Assembly (NCBI GenBank): GCA_024222295.1
Contig: JAAEPF010000051.1
Coordinates: forward strand, 124,001-188,000
Direction: 5' to 3'
DNA length: 64,000 nucleotides
From: Actinomycetes bacterium
GTDB lineage: Bacteria > Actinomycetota > Acidimicrobiia > Acidimicrobiales > Microtrichaceae
The notes under the pieces are model-generated. The model saw nothing but the letters and a program-made list of their open reading frames with translations, had not been told where the DNA came from and ran no database searches. Every line of letters begins with the position of its first letter. Within the stretch, counting starts at the first letter, position 1. Below are positions 24,264 through 33,061 of this stretch, one piece after another. The position numbers and the translations under genes were made by a program.

Positions 24264-25232
24264 ATGGCAAACGACACCCCAATGGAGGACCTGGGCGGTA
24301 CCTCATCGGATGCGGGCCTGCCGCTTCCGGGTCACGAGCCCGTTGCGGTCCTCGAAGCGCCCCCTGAGAGGGTTGGGCTGCTGCTGGCGGAGGCACGCAC
24401 CCGACAGGGACTAGGTCTCGAACAGGTCGCCGACCAGCTCGACGGAGACGTCGACGCGACGAGGCTGATGGCGCTCGAGAGCGGCGCCATCGAGGTCTCA
24501 CCAGATGTGTTCGAAGAGCTCGGGCGGATCTACGGCGTGGCGCCGGAAGACATCGTGCCGCCGCGCAGCCAGCTGATCGTCGACCTCAACGAGGGCTACC
24601 TGAGGGCCGGTCCCGACATCTCGCTGCTGAGCGACGGAGTGGGTCGCAAGGCCGTGCTCAACAGCTACCTCGAGATGGTGTGGGAGCTGCGCCACGTCGA
24701 CCGCGGCACGGTGATTCCGTTGCGGGGCGCCGACCTCAAGGCGCTCGCCGGCCAGCTCGGTGCGGCGCCCGCAGATCTCGAGTCCGACCTGCGCAGGCTG
24801 ATGGCGAGCGAGCATCGAGTCGGGCGCACCAAGGTGCTCGTGAGCCTGGGCGTGGCCCTGGCCGTGGTTACCGGCGGGGTGCTCACCTTCCAGGCGATCA
24901 ACGATGGCGCCGGCGAGGTGGAGCCGACGGTCAATGTGTTCGAGCCGGCCCCTGAGCTGTCCCAGCTGCCGCCCAATCCGAACGTCGACATCGGCGATAC
25001 AGCCACGGTCGAGCGAAGCGGCCAGGACCCGGCACCCGGCAGTGGCGACCTGTCCCAGCTGCCGCCCAATCCCAACGTCGACATCGGCGACGCCGCCACC
25101 CTCGAAAGAGATGGTGCGGGACCCGGTACCGAACTCGAGGCGCTGCCGCCGGCCCCGGAGGCATCGGTCGGCGACGCCGCTGTCGTGGAGCGCAAACCCG
25201 ACGGCACGCCGGGCGAGCAGCAGACCCGCTGA
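24264..25232 (+). CDS. RodZ-like transmembrane HTH protein with repeated extracellular tail
   Basis: 322 residues. GGAG stands about 8 bases before the ATG. Residues 36-98 form an XRE-type helix-turn-helix (LLLAEARTRQGLGLEQVADQ and a second helix to PEDIVPP). Residues 100-185 are helical and unassigned. One membrane helix spans about 190-208 (VLVSLGVALAVVTGGVLTF). The tail repeats LSQLPPNPNVDIGDxATxER twice (232-251 and 263-282), with a third, worn copy at 291-310. This topology (HTH in the cytoplasm, one helix, outside tail) is that of RodZ, the MreB-linked shape protein, but the tail is not the RodZ beta-domain. It is divergent from mtrA. Function unknown; a membrane-bound regulator or shape factor is likely. 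Confidence 0.8.
   Translation: MANDTPMEDLGGTSSDAGLPLPGHEPVAVLEAPPERVGLLLAEARTRQGLGLEQVADQLDGDVDATRLMALESGAIEVSPDVFEELGRIYGVAPEDIVPPRSQLIVDLNEGYLRAGPDISLLSDGVGRKAVLNSYLEMVWELRHVDRGTVIPLRGADLKALAGQLGAAPADLESDLRRLMASEHRVGRTKVLVSLGVALAVVTGGVLTFQAINDGAGEVEPTVNVFEPAPELSQLPPNPNVDIGDTATVERSGQDPAPGSGDLSQLPPNPNVDIGDAATLERDGAGPGTELEALPPAPEASVGDAAVVERKPDGTPGEQQTR
24957..25090 (+). repeat. Two 41-bp direct repeats inside the RodZ-like gene
   Basis: Copies at 24957-24997 and 25050-25090 differ at one base. They encode LSQLPPNPNVDIGD. This near-identity at DNA level suggests recent duplication or gene conversion. Confidence 0.85.
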
Positions 25233-25256
25233 CCGGGGTCTCGCACATCACGCGGC

Positions 25257-26069
25257 TCAGAGCCCGCTCGCTCCTGCGGTGAGCAACAGGTCGCGCAGTT
25301 CGGCCGTTCGGTCCGGGTGGCAAGCCAGCACCGATCCCGGCCTCGGCGGGCCGCCCTCGATCGCTTCCACTGCGGCACCGGCTTCCATGGCCACCAGCAG
25401 TCCGCCGGCCAGGTCCCACCATGAGAGGCCCACCTCGTAGTACGCGTCGACGCGGCCGGCCGCGACCGAACACAGGTCCACCGCAGCGGCTCCCATCCGA
25501 CGGATGTCGCGTATGTCGGCGAGAATCGAGGCCACCACCTGCCCCTGGTTCGAGCGGCGCGCCGGGTCGTACCCGAAGCCCGTTGCAACCAGCATCTGCG
25601 AGAGCGGCGGTGGGGCCCCGAGCTGCAGCCGCTCGCCGTTGCAGAACGCACCCATGTCGCGTGAAGCGCTGTAGGTGCGACCGTGGGTCGGGTCCTCCAC
25701 CACTGCCGCCACGGGTTGTCCGTCGACCCAGGCGGCCACGGACACCGCGTAGCCGGGGTGGTCATAGACGTAGTTGGTCGTGCCGTCGATCGGGTCCACC
25801 CACCATGTGACGCCGGTGTCGGTGGCGGTGCCGCCGTCCTCCTCGCCGATGACCGCGTCCGCGGGCCGGCGCCTTTGGATGATCCTGCGCACGAGGGCCT
25901 CGGACGAGCGGTCCATGTTGGTCACGTGGTCGGTGGCGCTCGACTTGGTCTCGACGGTCAGGTCGGCCGGACGGCTGCCGTGCACGAGCTCCGCAGCTGC
26001 GCTCGCCGCTTGCAGCGCGACGTCGAGAAGCTCGGCGGTCAGGTCCGGATCGACGTCGGGGGTCGCCAA
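25257..26069 (-). CDS. Inositol monophosphatase-family phosphatase
   Basis: 270 residues from a TTG, seven bases after the neighbouring stop. All lithium-sensitive phosphatase motifs are present: GEEDG near 75-79, WVDPIDGTTNYVYDHP near 90-105 (metal-binding DPIDGTTN), and SWWDLAGGLLVAMEAGA near 217-233. Members hydrolyse inositol-1-phosphate, histidinol phosphate, or 3'-phosphoadenosine phosphate. The motifs do not decide among these. In actinobacteria such enzymes make free inositol for phosphatidylinositol and mycothiol, or serve as HisN. It lies in an operon with a small membrane-protein gene. Confidence 0.9.
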   Translation of the reverse strand: MATPDVDPDLTAELLDVALQAASAAAELVHGSRPADLTVETKSSATDHVTNMDRSSEALVRRIIQRRRPADAVIGEEDGGTATDTGVTWWVDPIDGTTNYVYDHPGYAVSVAAWVDGQPVAAVVEDPTHGRTYSASRDMGAFCNGERLQLGAPPPLSQMLVATGFGYDPARRSNQGQVVASILADIRDIRRMGAAAVDLCSVAAGRVDAYYEVGLSWWDLAGGLLVAMEAGAAVEAIEGGPPRPGSVLACHPDRTAELRDLLLTAGASGL

Positions 26070-26075
26070 CTCGGC

Positions 26076-26435
26076 TCAGCTCCTGCGCGCCGAGCGCTCG
26101 GCGCGGGCCGCGCGCACGGCCTCTGGTCCCTGGCGGCGGATCGTCTGCCACTCGCCGAGGGCGCGCAGCGTGAGCACGGCGATGACCGCCACTCCGCCCG
26201 CGAATCCGAGGCCGACCAGCAGGGTCAGGAACCCCGTGGCAACAGAGCCGAAACCACCGAGCTCGCCGAACGCATAGCCGATGAACCCTCCGGCTGCCGC
26301 TCCGATGAACACTGAGAGGAAGGCGAGAACCCGCGCCGCCACGGGCGGTAGCGCGGTCTGTGGCAGGCCTTCGCCCCGCTCGGGCAGGCCTTCGCTGCCT
26401 GAGGCCGGACCAGCGGTCTGTGGGCTGTCGTTCAC
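26076..26435 (-). CDS. Hypothetical two-TM membrane protein
   Basis: 119 residues from a GTG. The N-terminal 30 residues are polar and Pro/Gly-rich. Two membrane helices follow at about 34-60 (VLAFLSVFIGAAAGGFIGYA) and 64-90 (GSVATGFLTLLVGLGFAGGV), then a basic C-terminal tail. No family is recognised. It is the first gene of the inositol-phosphatase operon, with a strong TACAAT box 7 bases before the start. Confidence 0.7.
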   Translation of the reverse strand: MNDSPQTAGPASGSEGLPERGEGLPQTALPPVAARVLAFLSVFIGAAAGGFIGYAFGELGGFGSVATGFLTLLVGLGFAGGVAVIAVLTLRALGEWQTIRRQGPEAVRAARAERSARRS

Positions 26436-26442
26436 GACCCTG

Positions 26443-26448
26443 ATTGTA
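26443..26448 (-). promoter_or_regulatory. -10 box of the two-TM gene (leaderless)
   Basis: TACAAT on the minus strand ends 7 bases before the GTG at 26435. Confidence 0.6.
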
Positions 26449-26497
26449 CGGCCGCACGCGGTGCGGCTCCCATCGGTGGCCGGGTCATTCGCCGTGA

Positions 26498-26503
26498 CAG
26501 ACT
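26498..26503 (+). promoter_or_regulatory. Possible -10 box of the NUDIX gene (leaderless)
   Basis: CAGACT ends 6 bases before the GTG at 26510. Confidence 0.4.
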
Positions 26504-26509
26504 GGGCGG

Positions 26510-27052
26510 GTGCATGAGTGGCTGGTTGGTGGTGCCGTCATCGAGTCGGCGGTCATGGGCAAGGTGGTGGGTCGCGCCGGGCCAGAGTCGACCGACCCCG
26601 GGTTGTTGTTGGTGCAGAACGTGCGCCGTGGCGGAATCATCGACTGGACGCCTCCCGGAGGGGTGATCGACGAGGGCGAGGAAGTGGTGGGTGGCCTCAC
26701 CCGCGAGGTGGTCGAGGAGACCGGATTGTCGGTGACGGCCTGGAGTGGGCCGCTCTATGAAATCACCGCCCGGGCACCCGGGCTCGGCTGGAACCTGCGT
26801 GTGGAGGTGTACCGGGCGCTCGGAGTGTCGGGCCGGATGCGCACGGGCCACGACCCCGACGGCATCGTGACCGAGGCCGCCGTGGTGCCCGTGGGGGAGT
26901 GCGAAGGCCGGCTGTGTGACGCACATCCCTGGGTGCGCGAGCCCCTGGTGGAATGGATGGCCCAGCGCTGGGACCACCCCCGCAGCTTCGAGTACCTGGT
27001 GGAGGGCACCGACCACCGCAGCCTCGAGATCACGCGTGTCGACCGTGGGTGA
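26510..27052 (+). CDS. NUDIX hydrolase
   Basis: 180 residues from GTG. The Nudix box GGVIDEGEEVVGGLTREVVE, continuing ETGL, fits the G-X5-E-X7-REVxEE pattern near residues 50-73, which binds Mg and the diphosphate. The substrate cannot be inferred. The rest of the fold (LLLVQNVRRGGIIDWTPPGG before the box) is ordinary. It is divergent from the small membrane-protein gene and has no operon partner. A second NUDIX gene lies at 34379. Confidence 0.88.
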   Translation: MHEWLVGGAVIESAVMGKVVGRAGPESTDPGLLLVQNVRRGGIIDWTPPGGVIDEGEEVVGGLTREVVEETGLSVTAWSGPLYEITARAPGLGWNLRVEVYRALGVSGRMRTGHDPDGIVTEAAVVPVGECEGRLCDAHPWVREPLVEWMAQRWDHPRSFEYLVEGTDHRSLEITRVDRG

Positions 27053-27159
27053 AGGCTGCGAATGCCCTCATTTTTCGACGCTGGCGGAGCCGGGGGGTCC
27101 ACAAACGGCGGTAGCGTGTGTCATCATGCAGTTCATCGGACGTCAGGGGGTCACCGCCC

Positions 27160-27549
27160 ATGCCGCTCTCTGAAGACGAGCAGCGCATCCTGAGTGAGAT
27201 CGAGAGCCAGCTGAGGGAGTCGGATCCCGATCTGGCAGATCAGGTCTCCAAGACAACGGTCTACCGTGACGCGTTCGGCAAGCTGCGCTGGGCGATCGTG
27301 TTGTTCGTTGTCTGGCTTGCCGTGTCGGTACTCCTGCTGAGCATCAACTGGCTGCTCGGCTTCGTCGGGTTCCTCGGCATGTTCGCCACGGCGATGTACA
27401 TCGAACGGAACCTGCGCCGCGTGGGTCGAGCCGGCATGCAGGAGGCCACCAAGGCCATCCGGCGCAACAGCCTGCGCGACTACATCGACAGTGCAGGCAC
27501 CCGTGCCCGCGACCGGCTGCGTCGCGACGAGGACACCGACGAGTCCTGA
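27160..27549 (+). CDS. DUF3040 family membrane protein
   Basis: 129 residues from the ATG at 27160, where the family signature MPLSEDEQRILSEIESQL begins. Two close membrane helices cover about 50-70 and 73-90 (IVLFVVWLAVSVLLLSINWL, then GFVGFLGMFATAMYI). The C-terminus is basic and helical. DUF3040 proteins occur in actinobacteria and often sit beside the dcw cluster or mraZ. Their function is unknown. A TAGCGT box at 27112-27117 would give a short leader, and a G-rich stretch lies before the start. Confidence 0.85.
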   Translation: MPLSEDEQRILSEIESQLRESDPDLADQVSKTTVYRDAFGKLRWAIVLFVVWLAVSVLLLSINWLLGFVGFLGMFATAMYIERNLRRVGRAGMQEATKAIRRNSLRDYIDSAGTRARDRLRRDEDTDES

Positions 27550-27570
27550 GCACCGGTTCCCGAGCCGATC

Positions 27571-29796
27571 TCAGCTGCTGGCCGTCTCGGTCGCCCTTTC
27601 GAGATCCAGTGCGGTGTCCAACTGGGCGGCCAGTTCGACCAGCGCCAGCTGAGCCGTTTCGCTGTCGACGGCACCCGGCGGCCGCGACGACCACCTTCGC
27701 GCCGACTCGAGCTGTGCCAGCACCACCAGCGCCCCGAGCGCCCTGGCCTGGTTGACACGGTGCGCGTACTCGTTGGGGGTCTCGGCCGCGCCGATCGGTG
27801 AACCTGCACGCTCGAGCAGTGCGCATGCCCGGTACCAAGCTGTCGACACCGGATCCTGCTCGCGCCGCGGCGGATCGCCGGGACCGCGACGGCGGATCAG
27901 CACGACCGCTGCCGCGCCGAGGACGCCCACCGCCAGCAGCGGCAGGATCCAGCGCCACGGTCCGGCCGACTCCTGCTGCTCGGCCCCGCCGGCGTTGACC
28001 TGTTCGGTATTGTCGCCGACTCCCTGGTCGGGGTTGGCCTCACCCGCCGATTCCGGCTGTGTGGCCTCGGTGGTGGTGGTCGAGTCGTCAGGCTGGTCGA
28101 TGCTCTGTTCGGAACCCTCGGGCGGGGCCGCCTGGGCGGGAGGTACCCCGGTGACCTGGGTGGTTGCCGGGTTGCCGCGTCCGGGAGTGGGCTCGAAGGA
28201 CACCCAGCCGACCCCGTCGATGAGCACCTCGGGCCATGCATGCGCCTGTCGTCCGTAGACGGCCAGTTCGGTGGGGTCGCCCTGCACCGGGTTGCCCGGG
28301 GTGAAGCCGACCACCACCCGCGCAGGAATGCCGAGCGATCGTGCTGCAAGCGTGAATGCCGTGGCGAACTGCTGGCAGAATCCGCGCCGCAGGTCGAGGA
28401 ACGCGGCGAGCGGGTCCCGGCTGGTCGAGTAGTCGACGGTCTCGTCGTAGGTGAACTCGGAGCGGAACCAGTTCTGCAGCGCAAGGGCTGACTCGTAGGT
28501 GTCGAGGCCCGAGGTCTGCAGCTGTGCCTCGGCGGCGAGGGTCGTGGGCGTGCCCGATGCATCCAGCAACCGCGGTGTGGCTGCTCCGGGCTGGCGGCCT
28601 CCAAGCGTGGCCGGGTCCAGGGCGGGAGTCTCAGCCTCGAAGCGCAACTCGTCTCCGGTGGCGACGTCGCCAGAGCGGCTGATCAGCGAGCCCGAGGCGC
28701 GGTCCCAGTTGAGCTCGATGTCGGAGCGCACAGTGAGCGGATCCGGTGGCGACGGGATCCATATGCCCCCGAGTGAGCGAATCGACATCTCAGCGTCCGC
28801 GACGGCCGCATCCGCTTCGGCCCCGGGTGCCAGCTCTCCGCCCCTGACCGGCTCGTAGGAGTTGGCCAGGACCCAGATGCCGGCCTCCGGGTCGTACTCC
28901 TCGAGAGACGTGAGGCGCCAATAGTCCGGGGTGTCGGTACGCACCGTGAACAGCAGGTCGTTGCTCCGGCTGGACAGGTTGGAGCCGACCTCAACGAAAG
29001 GCGAGACGACCGTGCGCGGGCCCCCGTCGCCGAGCCCTCCTCGGCGAAGGTCGACCACAGGATCGTTCTGCACCGGGCTGAGAGGCGTGATCGCCGAGGT
29101 GACGGCGAGGGCTCCGATGATGATCGCCAGGCCCGCCGCGAGGGGCCGGGTGATGCCATGGGTGCCATGGGGTTGCCAGCGAAACGCTGCGTTTCGCCAC
29201 GCCGCCTGGGCCAGCGCGTACCCGCCGATGGCGACGAGCAGCACGGCTGCTGTGGCCGGCCGGGCCTGGTCTCGTGCCACGAAGCCCAGCGCCAGGATCG
29301 CCACCACGTGCGGCAGGACCGCTTGCACCGGTGAGCGGACCCGCATGGCGGTGCTGGAGCAGAACAACGCCAGCACCCACACGAGGGCGGCGAGCACGGC
29401 CATGTGTCCGGCGCGCGGATCGAGCGGGGCCATGTCCTGGTCGAACACGGCGAAGTCCGAGCGCACCAACTCCGCGAGTTCTGTGAGCGACGCCGGGGTG
29501 GGTAGCGGTCCGAAGCGGGCCGCCGGCGCCACCACCCAGGCGAGGAGCGCGAAGCCGAGGAGCAGGTGGGCGACCTCCGAGGCGCCTCCGGACAACGGGG
29601 ACAGCCGCAGGACGAGCGCGAGCGCCCAGGCCAGTGTGGCCACGGCCACGAGGGTCAGGGTGGGGGCGGGGCTGGAGAAGAGTCTGACCGTAGAGACAGC
29701 GAGCGCCAGGCCGGGCAGCAGGCACGAGAGCTCCGCACCCCAGTACCAGCCGCCGGCGGTCGGTGGCAGGGCCGAGGCCGGGCTTCGTGGGCTCAT
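27571..29796 (-). CDS. TgpA-type membrane transglutaminase-like protein
   Basis: 741 residues from the ATG at 29796, whose ATGA overlaps the stop of the DUF58 gene. An N-terminal membrane region with about six helices (DUF3488 type, residues 15-240) is followed by an extracellular part and a transglutaminase-like core near 465-560: DLRRGFCQQFATAFTLAARS holds the Cys, YGRQAHAWPEVLIDG the His, and WVSFEPTPG the acidic position. Another membrane helix lies at about 640-660, then a C-terminal cytoplasmic DUF4129-like domain. With moxR and the DUF58 gene it forms a widespread operon whose job is poorly known, perhaps processing of outer proteins. Confidence 0.88.
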   Translation of the reverse strand: MSPRSPASALPPTAGGWYWGAELSCLLPGLALAVSTVRLFSSPAPTLTLVAVATLAWALALVLRLSPLSGGASEVAHLLLGFALLAWVVAPAARFGPLPTPASLTELAELVRSDFAVFDQDMAPLDPRAGHMAVLAALVWVLALFCSSTAMRVRSPVQAVLPHVVAILALGFVARDQARPATAAVLLVAIGGYALAQAAWRNAAFRWQPHGTHGITRPLAAGLAIIIGALAVTSAITPLSPVQNDPVVDLRRGGLGDGGPRTVVSPFVEVGSNLSSRSNDLLFTVRTDTPDYWRLTSLEEYDPEAGIWVLANSYEPVRGGELAPGAEADAAVADAEMSIRSLGGIWIPSPPDPLTVRSDIELNWDRASGSLISRSGDVATGDELRFEAETPALDPATLGGRQPGAATPRLLDASGTPTTLAAEAQLQTSGLDTYESALALQNWFRSEFTYDETVDYSTSRDPLAAFLDLRRGFCQQFATAFTLAARSLGIPARVVVGFTPGNPVQGDPTELAVYGRQAHAWPEVLIDGVGWVSFEPTPGRGNPATTQVTGVPPAQAAPPEGSEQSIDQPDDSTTTTEATQPESAGEANPDQGVGDNTEQVNAGGAEQQESAGPWRWILPLLAVGVLGAAAVVLIRRRGPGDPPRREQDPVSTAWYRACALLERAGSPIGAAETPNEYAHRVNQARALGALVVLAQLESARRWSSRPPGAVDSETAQLALVELAAQLDTALDLERATETASS

Positions 29797-30971
29797 GTCG
29801 CGGCCCAGCTGGCTTCGACCGCGGTGCGCCATGCATCGCCGAGGCTCGTGTCGCCGAGCCAGTGCACCAGGCGCGCACCGTGCGGGGTCATGGTCGTGTT
29901 CGCTTCGTCGCAGGACACGACCACATCGCAGCCACCGAAGTCAGGAGCAACATCCGCGCGCGATGCGGTGCACAGCACCACGGTGTCTTCGGCGCCCGCG
30001 GATACATCGATCGCGACCGTGGGATCGCCGGGGCGCCGGTCGATGGTTGCGAGCGTATCCAGCAGGTCGGCCAGGCCGGAGGCCGTGAGATCACCTGAGT
30101 CGGCCGGCTCCGCGCGGTGATCGCCGTCGTCGGTGCCAACGGCGGGGTGCGTTAGCACGAGCCGTATGGTCCGGCCCTCCATGGCCGCGGCGGTGAGCAC
30201 GCTGGCGGCGGCCTCCACGGCCCGCTCGAACCCACCGGCGGTCGAGTCCGGGCCCTGGTCGAGCACCACGGTCGTGCCCGGAGCCCGCGCCGGTGGCTCG
30301 ACCTGCACCACGTGTGGCTCGTTGCGCCGCGCCGATGTGCGCCAATGCACCCGGCGCAGGTCGTCGCCGGGCACGTACGGGCGGAGTCCCACGAGGTCCG
30401 CGTCGGCGTCCGCACCGGTGAGCGCCGAGCCGCTGTGGCTGCCGGGCGAGGGCATCCGACCTCCCGTGGCGAGGTTGTCGGCAAGCTGGTGCACCTTCGG
30501 CCTGACCAGCAGCGCAGCGGTGGTCGCTGCGGGTCGCTCTGTGTGCCACCACCCGAGCGGGTCGGTGAGCAGCACCTGTAGCGGGCCGACCGTGACGAGC
30601 CCGCGGGTCGGGGTGGGCAACTCGATGCGAACCGGTGCCGACTGGCCCTCGTCGAGGCGGCCGATGGCGACGATTCCCTGGCCGGCCGTGCCGAGTCTTC
30701 CGAACAACCGCGCCTGCGCCGAGGCGTGGGCGCCGGCCACGAACCGAAGCTCGAGCACTGCGGTCTCACCGCGTTCACAGGCGGCGGGCGAGATGGTGGC
30801 GCGCAGCTGCGGGGCGCGGGCCAGGCGGACCCAGGCGGCGGTGGCCCCGAGCGCCACCCAACCGGCGACAGCGAGGGCGGCCAGCTCGGGCAGGCCGAAC
30901 AGCCAAGCGACCACCAGCGCGGCTGCCGCCGTCACGGTGCAGGCCGCGAGGTTGCGGAGGGACAGTCTCAT
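29793..30971 (-). CDS. DUF58 family protein
   Basis: 392 residues. Two membrane helices at about 10-50 (TVTAAAALVVAWLFGLPELA and the next) lead into a cytoplasmic domain. The family signature is GLRPYVPGDDLRRVHWRTSA near residue 195, followed by a von Willebrand A-like fold starting at TVVLDQGPDSTAGGFE. It is typically encoded between a MoxR ATPase and a transglutaminase-like protein, as here: 19 bases after moxR and overlapping tgpA by 4. MoxR is thought to act as a chaperone for the DUF58/vWA protein. Confidence 0.88.
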   Translation of the reverse strand: MRLSLRNLAACTVTAAAALVVAWLFGLPELAALAVAGWVALGATAAWVRLARAPQLRATISPAACERGETAVLELRFVAGAHASAQARLFGRLGTAGQGIVAIGRLDEGQSAPVRIELPTPTRGLVTVGPLQVLLTDPLGWWHTERPAATTAALLVRPKVHQLADNLATGGRMPSPGSHSGSALTGADADADLVGLRPYVPGDDLRRVHWRTSARRNEPHVVQVEPPARAPGTTVVLDQGPDSTAGGFERAVEAAASVLTAAAMEGRTIRLVLTHPAVGTDDGDHRAEPADSGDLTASGLADLLDTLATIDRRPGDPTVAIDVSAGAEDTVVLCTASRADVAPDFGGCDVVVSCDEANTTMTPHGARLVHWLGDTSLGDAWRTAVEASWAAT

Positions 30972-30990
30972 CAGCGGCCCGGACGCCCGC

Positions 30991-31968
30991 TCAGCCCGGT
31001 ACGGGTGTGCTCTCGAGCAGGTGTTTCACGAAGGCACCGGCGTCTGCGCCGCGGGCGACGGCGCTGCGTGCGAGCACGATCCGATGCGAGAGAACCGCAT
31101 CGCCCAGCCTCTTCACGTCATCGGGTGTGACGTAGTCGCGGCCATCGGTGGCAGCCCACACCTTCGATGCGGAGAGCAACCCGAGCGCCGCCCGGGGCGA
31201 GACCCCCAGGACGACTTCGGCGTGGTTGCGGCTGCGCTCGGCGAGGTCGACCACGTACCCCGCGACTGCGTCTGCCACGTGCACCCGGCGGGCCACGTCG
31301 ATCATCGCCGGAACGTCTGTCGCCGACACGGCTCGCGCGACCCGCTCAAGGGACTGGTCGTGGTGGGTCTCCATCAGCAGGGCCTTCTCCTCGGTTGCGC
31401 CGGGATACCCGATCGACAGTCGCATCAGGAAGCGGTCGAGCTGGCTCTCTGGCAGCGGGAACGTGCCCTGGTGCTCGAGCGGATTCTGAGTGGCGATCAC
31501 CATGAATGGCCGCGGCAGTGCCCGGGTGGCGCCGTCGACGGTGACGTGGCGCTCCTCCATTGCCTCCAGCAGCGCCGACTGGGTCTTCGGCGATGCGCGG
31601 TTGATCTCGTCGCCGAGCAGCAGGTTCGTGAACACGGGCCCTGGCTTGAACTCGACGCTGCCGTCGTGGGCATGCCAGACCGAGGCGCCGACCACGTCGG
31701 CGGGCAGCAGGTCCGGTGTGAACTGCACGCGACCGAACTCGAGTCCGAGTGCCCTCGAAAGCGCCTTTGCGAGGCTGGTCTTGCCGACGCCCGGCACGTC
31801 CTCGACGAGCAGATGGCCTTCGGCGAGCAGGCAGGTGAGCGCGGCGCGGATCACGTCGTCCTTGCCCCGGATGGCACGGGCCACCGAGGCGGTGATCCGT
31901 GAGAACGCTTCCCCGAACGCGCCCGACGCTGCCGGTTGCGTTCCCGGGTTTTGCGACGTGACGGTCAT
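30991..31968 (-). CDS. MoxR-family AAA+ ATPase
   Basis: 325 residues from the ATG at 31968, preceded by AGAGG. The open frame continues upstream, but homology starts here. Walker A is DVPGVGKTSLAKALSRAL near residues 58-75, Walker B LLLGDEINRASPKTQSALLE near 118-137, sensor 1 ATQNPLEHQGTFPLPESQLD near 163-182, with the Arg finger region DRFLMRLSIGYP. MoxR proteins are chaperone-like and help vWA-domain proteins mature. It is the first gene of moxR-DUF58-tgpA. The divergent ROK kinase gene starts 150 bases away. Confidence 0.93.
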   Translation of the reverse strand: MTVTSQNPGTQPAASGAFGEAFSRITASVARAIRGKDDVIRAALTCLLAEGHLLVEDVPGVGKTSLAKALSRALGLEFGRVQFTPDLLPADVVGASVWHAHDGSVEFKPGPVFTNLLLGDEINRASPKTQSALLEAMEERHVTVDGATRALPRPFMVIATQNPLEHQGTFPLPESQLDRFLMRLSIGYPGATEEKALLMETHHDQSLERVARAVSATDVPAMIDVARRVHVADAVAGYVVDLAERSRNHAEVVLGVSPRAALGLLSASKVWAATDGRDYVTPDDVKRLGDAVLSHRIVLARSAVARGADAGAFVKHLLESTPVPG

Positions 31969-32108
31969 CTGGGCCTCTTTCCCTCTCCCCGTTGACCCGC
32001 GACTGCCTCGCTCCGGTGGAGGACCGGGTCCGCATCGCGGAATGCCAGTGTGGCACCGGTGCAGCCACATTGAGCAACGCCCCATGAGTGTGCCAGACGG
32101 AGCCGGTC

Positions 32109-32114
32109 TAGCGT
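32109..32114 (+). promoter_or_regulatory. -10 box of the second ROK gene (leaderless)
   Basis: TAGCGT ends 7 bases before the ATG at 32122. Confidence 0.55.
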
Positions 32115-32121
32115 TGTGGGC

Positions 32122-33051
32122 ATGGACGCCTGTGTGGCGGCGCTCGACGTCGGCGGAACGAAACTCGAAGCAGGAGTGGTCGACGCCTCGGGCACCGTGC
32201 TCGCCCGCCACCGAGTCGAGACCGGCGGAGCCGATGGCGAGGAGCTGTTCTCGAGGGCTGCGGGTGTGCTGGCGGACTCGATGGCCGACTGCGGGCGTGA
32301 GCCGCTGTGCATCGGGGTTGGCTGCGGTGGTCCCATGACAGGGCCGTCGCCGACCCATCCGCACTCGGGCGCGCAGTCCGTGTCGCCACTCAACATCGCA
32401 CAGTGGCGCGGCTTCCCGCTCGGGGAGCGGCTGCGCGAACGCTTCGGCCTCGATGCGCGGGTCGACAACGACGCCAAGGCCCTGGCGCTCGGTGAGGGTC
32501 GCCACGGCGCGGCGCAGGGGGAGAGGGACTACCTCGCGATGGTCGTGTCCACCGGGGTCGGCGGCGGGATCGTGCTCGATGGCCGGCTTCTCGACGGCAA
32601 CCACGGCAACGCCGGACACATAGGCCATGTGATCGTGCATCCGAACGGACGCAGGTGCGTGTGCGGGTCGAGGGGGTGCCTGGAGGCAGAGGTCTCCGGC
32701 ACGGCAATTGCCGAGGCCACGGGTGCGCCGGCCAGGAAGGCCGGCCTCGATGTTCGCGTGCGTGCTGGCAGGCTGGTCGGCAGGGCGGTTGGCTCCGTGT
32801 GCTCGTTGCTCGACCTCCGACTGGCGGTCGTGGCGGGATCTGTCGCGTTGGGCTTCGGTGAGCCGTTCTTCGAGGCCGCCCAGGCCGAACTGGACCGTGT
32901 GGCGCGCATCGAGTTCGCACGCGGAGCGCAGATCCGTCCGGCCGGTTGTGGCGCGGACGGGCCCCTGCTCGGTGCAGCGGCAGTCGGTTGGGAGCTACTG
33001 GATCGCTGCGAGCGTGACGCGCACCGTTCCGGGCCAACGCAGGGCGCGTAG
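32122..33051 (+). CDS. ROK-family sugar kinase
   Basis: 309 residues from the ATG at 32122. A GTG two codons upstream is also in frame. Motifs: ALDVGGTKLEAGVVD at the start, VDNDAKALALGEG near 115 with catalytic Asp, VSTGVGGGIVLDG near 135, and the zinc signature GHIGHVIVHPNGRRCVCGSR with the closing GC. The hexose cannot be named. It differs clearly from the glucokinase at 16022, for example in having an insertion around MTGPSPTHPHSGAQSVSPLN. A small gene follows 10 bases later with its own promoter. Confidence 0.9.
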   Translation: MDACVAALDVGGTKLEAGVVDASGTVLARHRVETGGADGEELFSRAAGVLADSMADCGREPLCIGVGCGGPMTGPSPTHPHSGAQSVSPLNIAQWRGFPLGERLRERFGLDARVDNDAKALALGEGRHGAAQGERDYLAMVVSTGVGGGIVLDGRLLDGNHGNAGHIGHVIVHPNGRRCVCGSRGCLEAEVSGTAIAEATGAPARKAGLDVRVRAGRLVGRAVGSVCSLLDLRLAVVAGSVALGFGEPFFEAAQAELDRVARIEFARGAQIRPAGCGADGPLLGAAAVGWELLDRCERDAHRSGPTQGA

Positions 33052-33054
33052 GGT
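33049..33054 (+). promoter_or_regulatory. -10 box of the 84-residue gene (leaderless)
   Basis: TAGGGT lies just at the stop of the ROK gene and ends 7 bases before the GTG at 33062. Confidence 0.5.
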
Positions 33055-33061
33055 CGCCACC

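Noticed and set aside
30133-31902. Long plus-strand frame opposite moxR and the DUF58 gene
   Set aside because: Antisense to two conserved genes, with a broken and compositionally biased product.
29793-31968. moxR-DUF58-tgpA as a novel system
   Set aside because: This gene order is widespread and already recognised, although its role is not clear.
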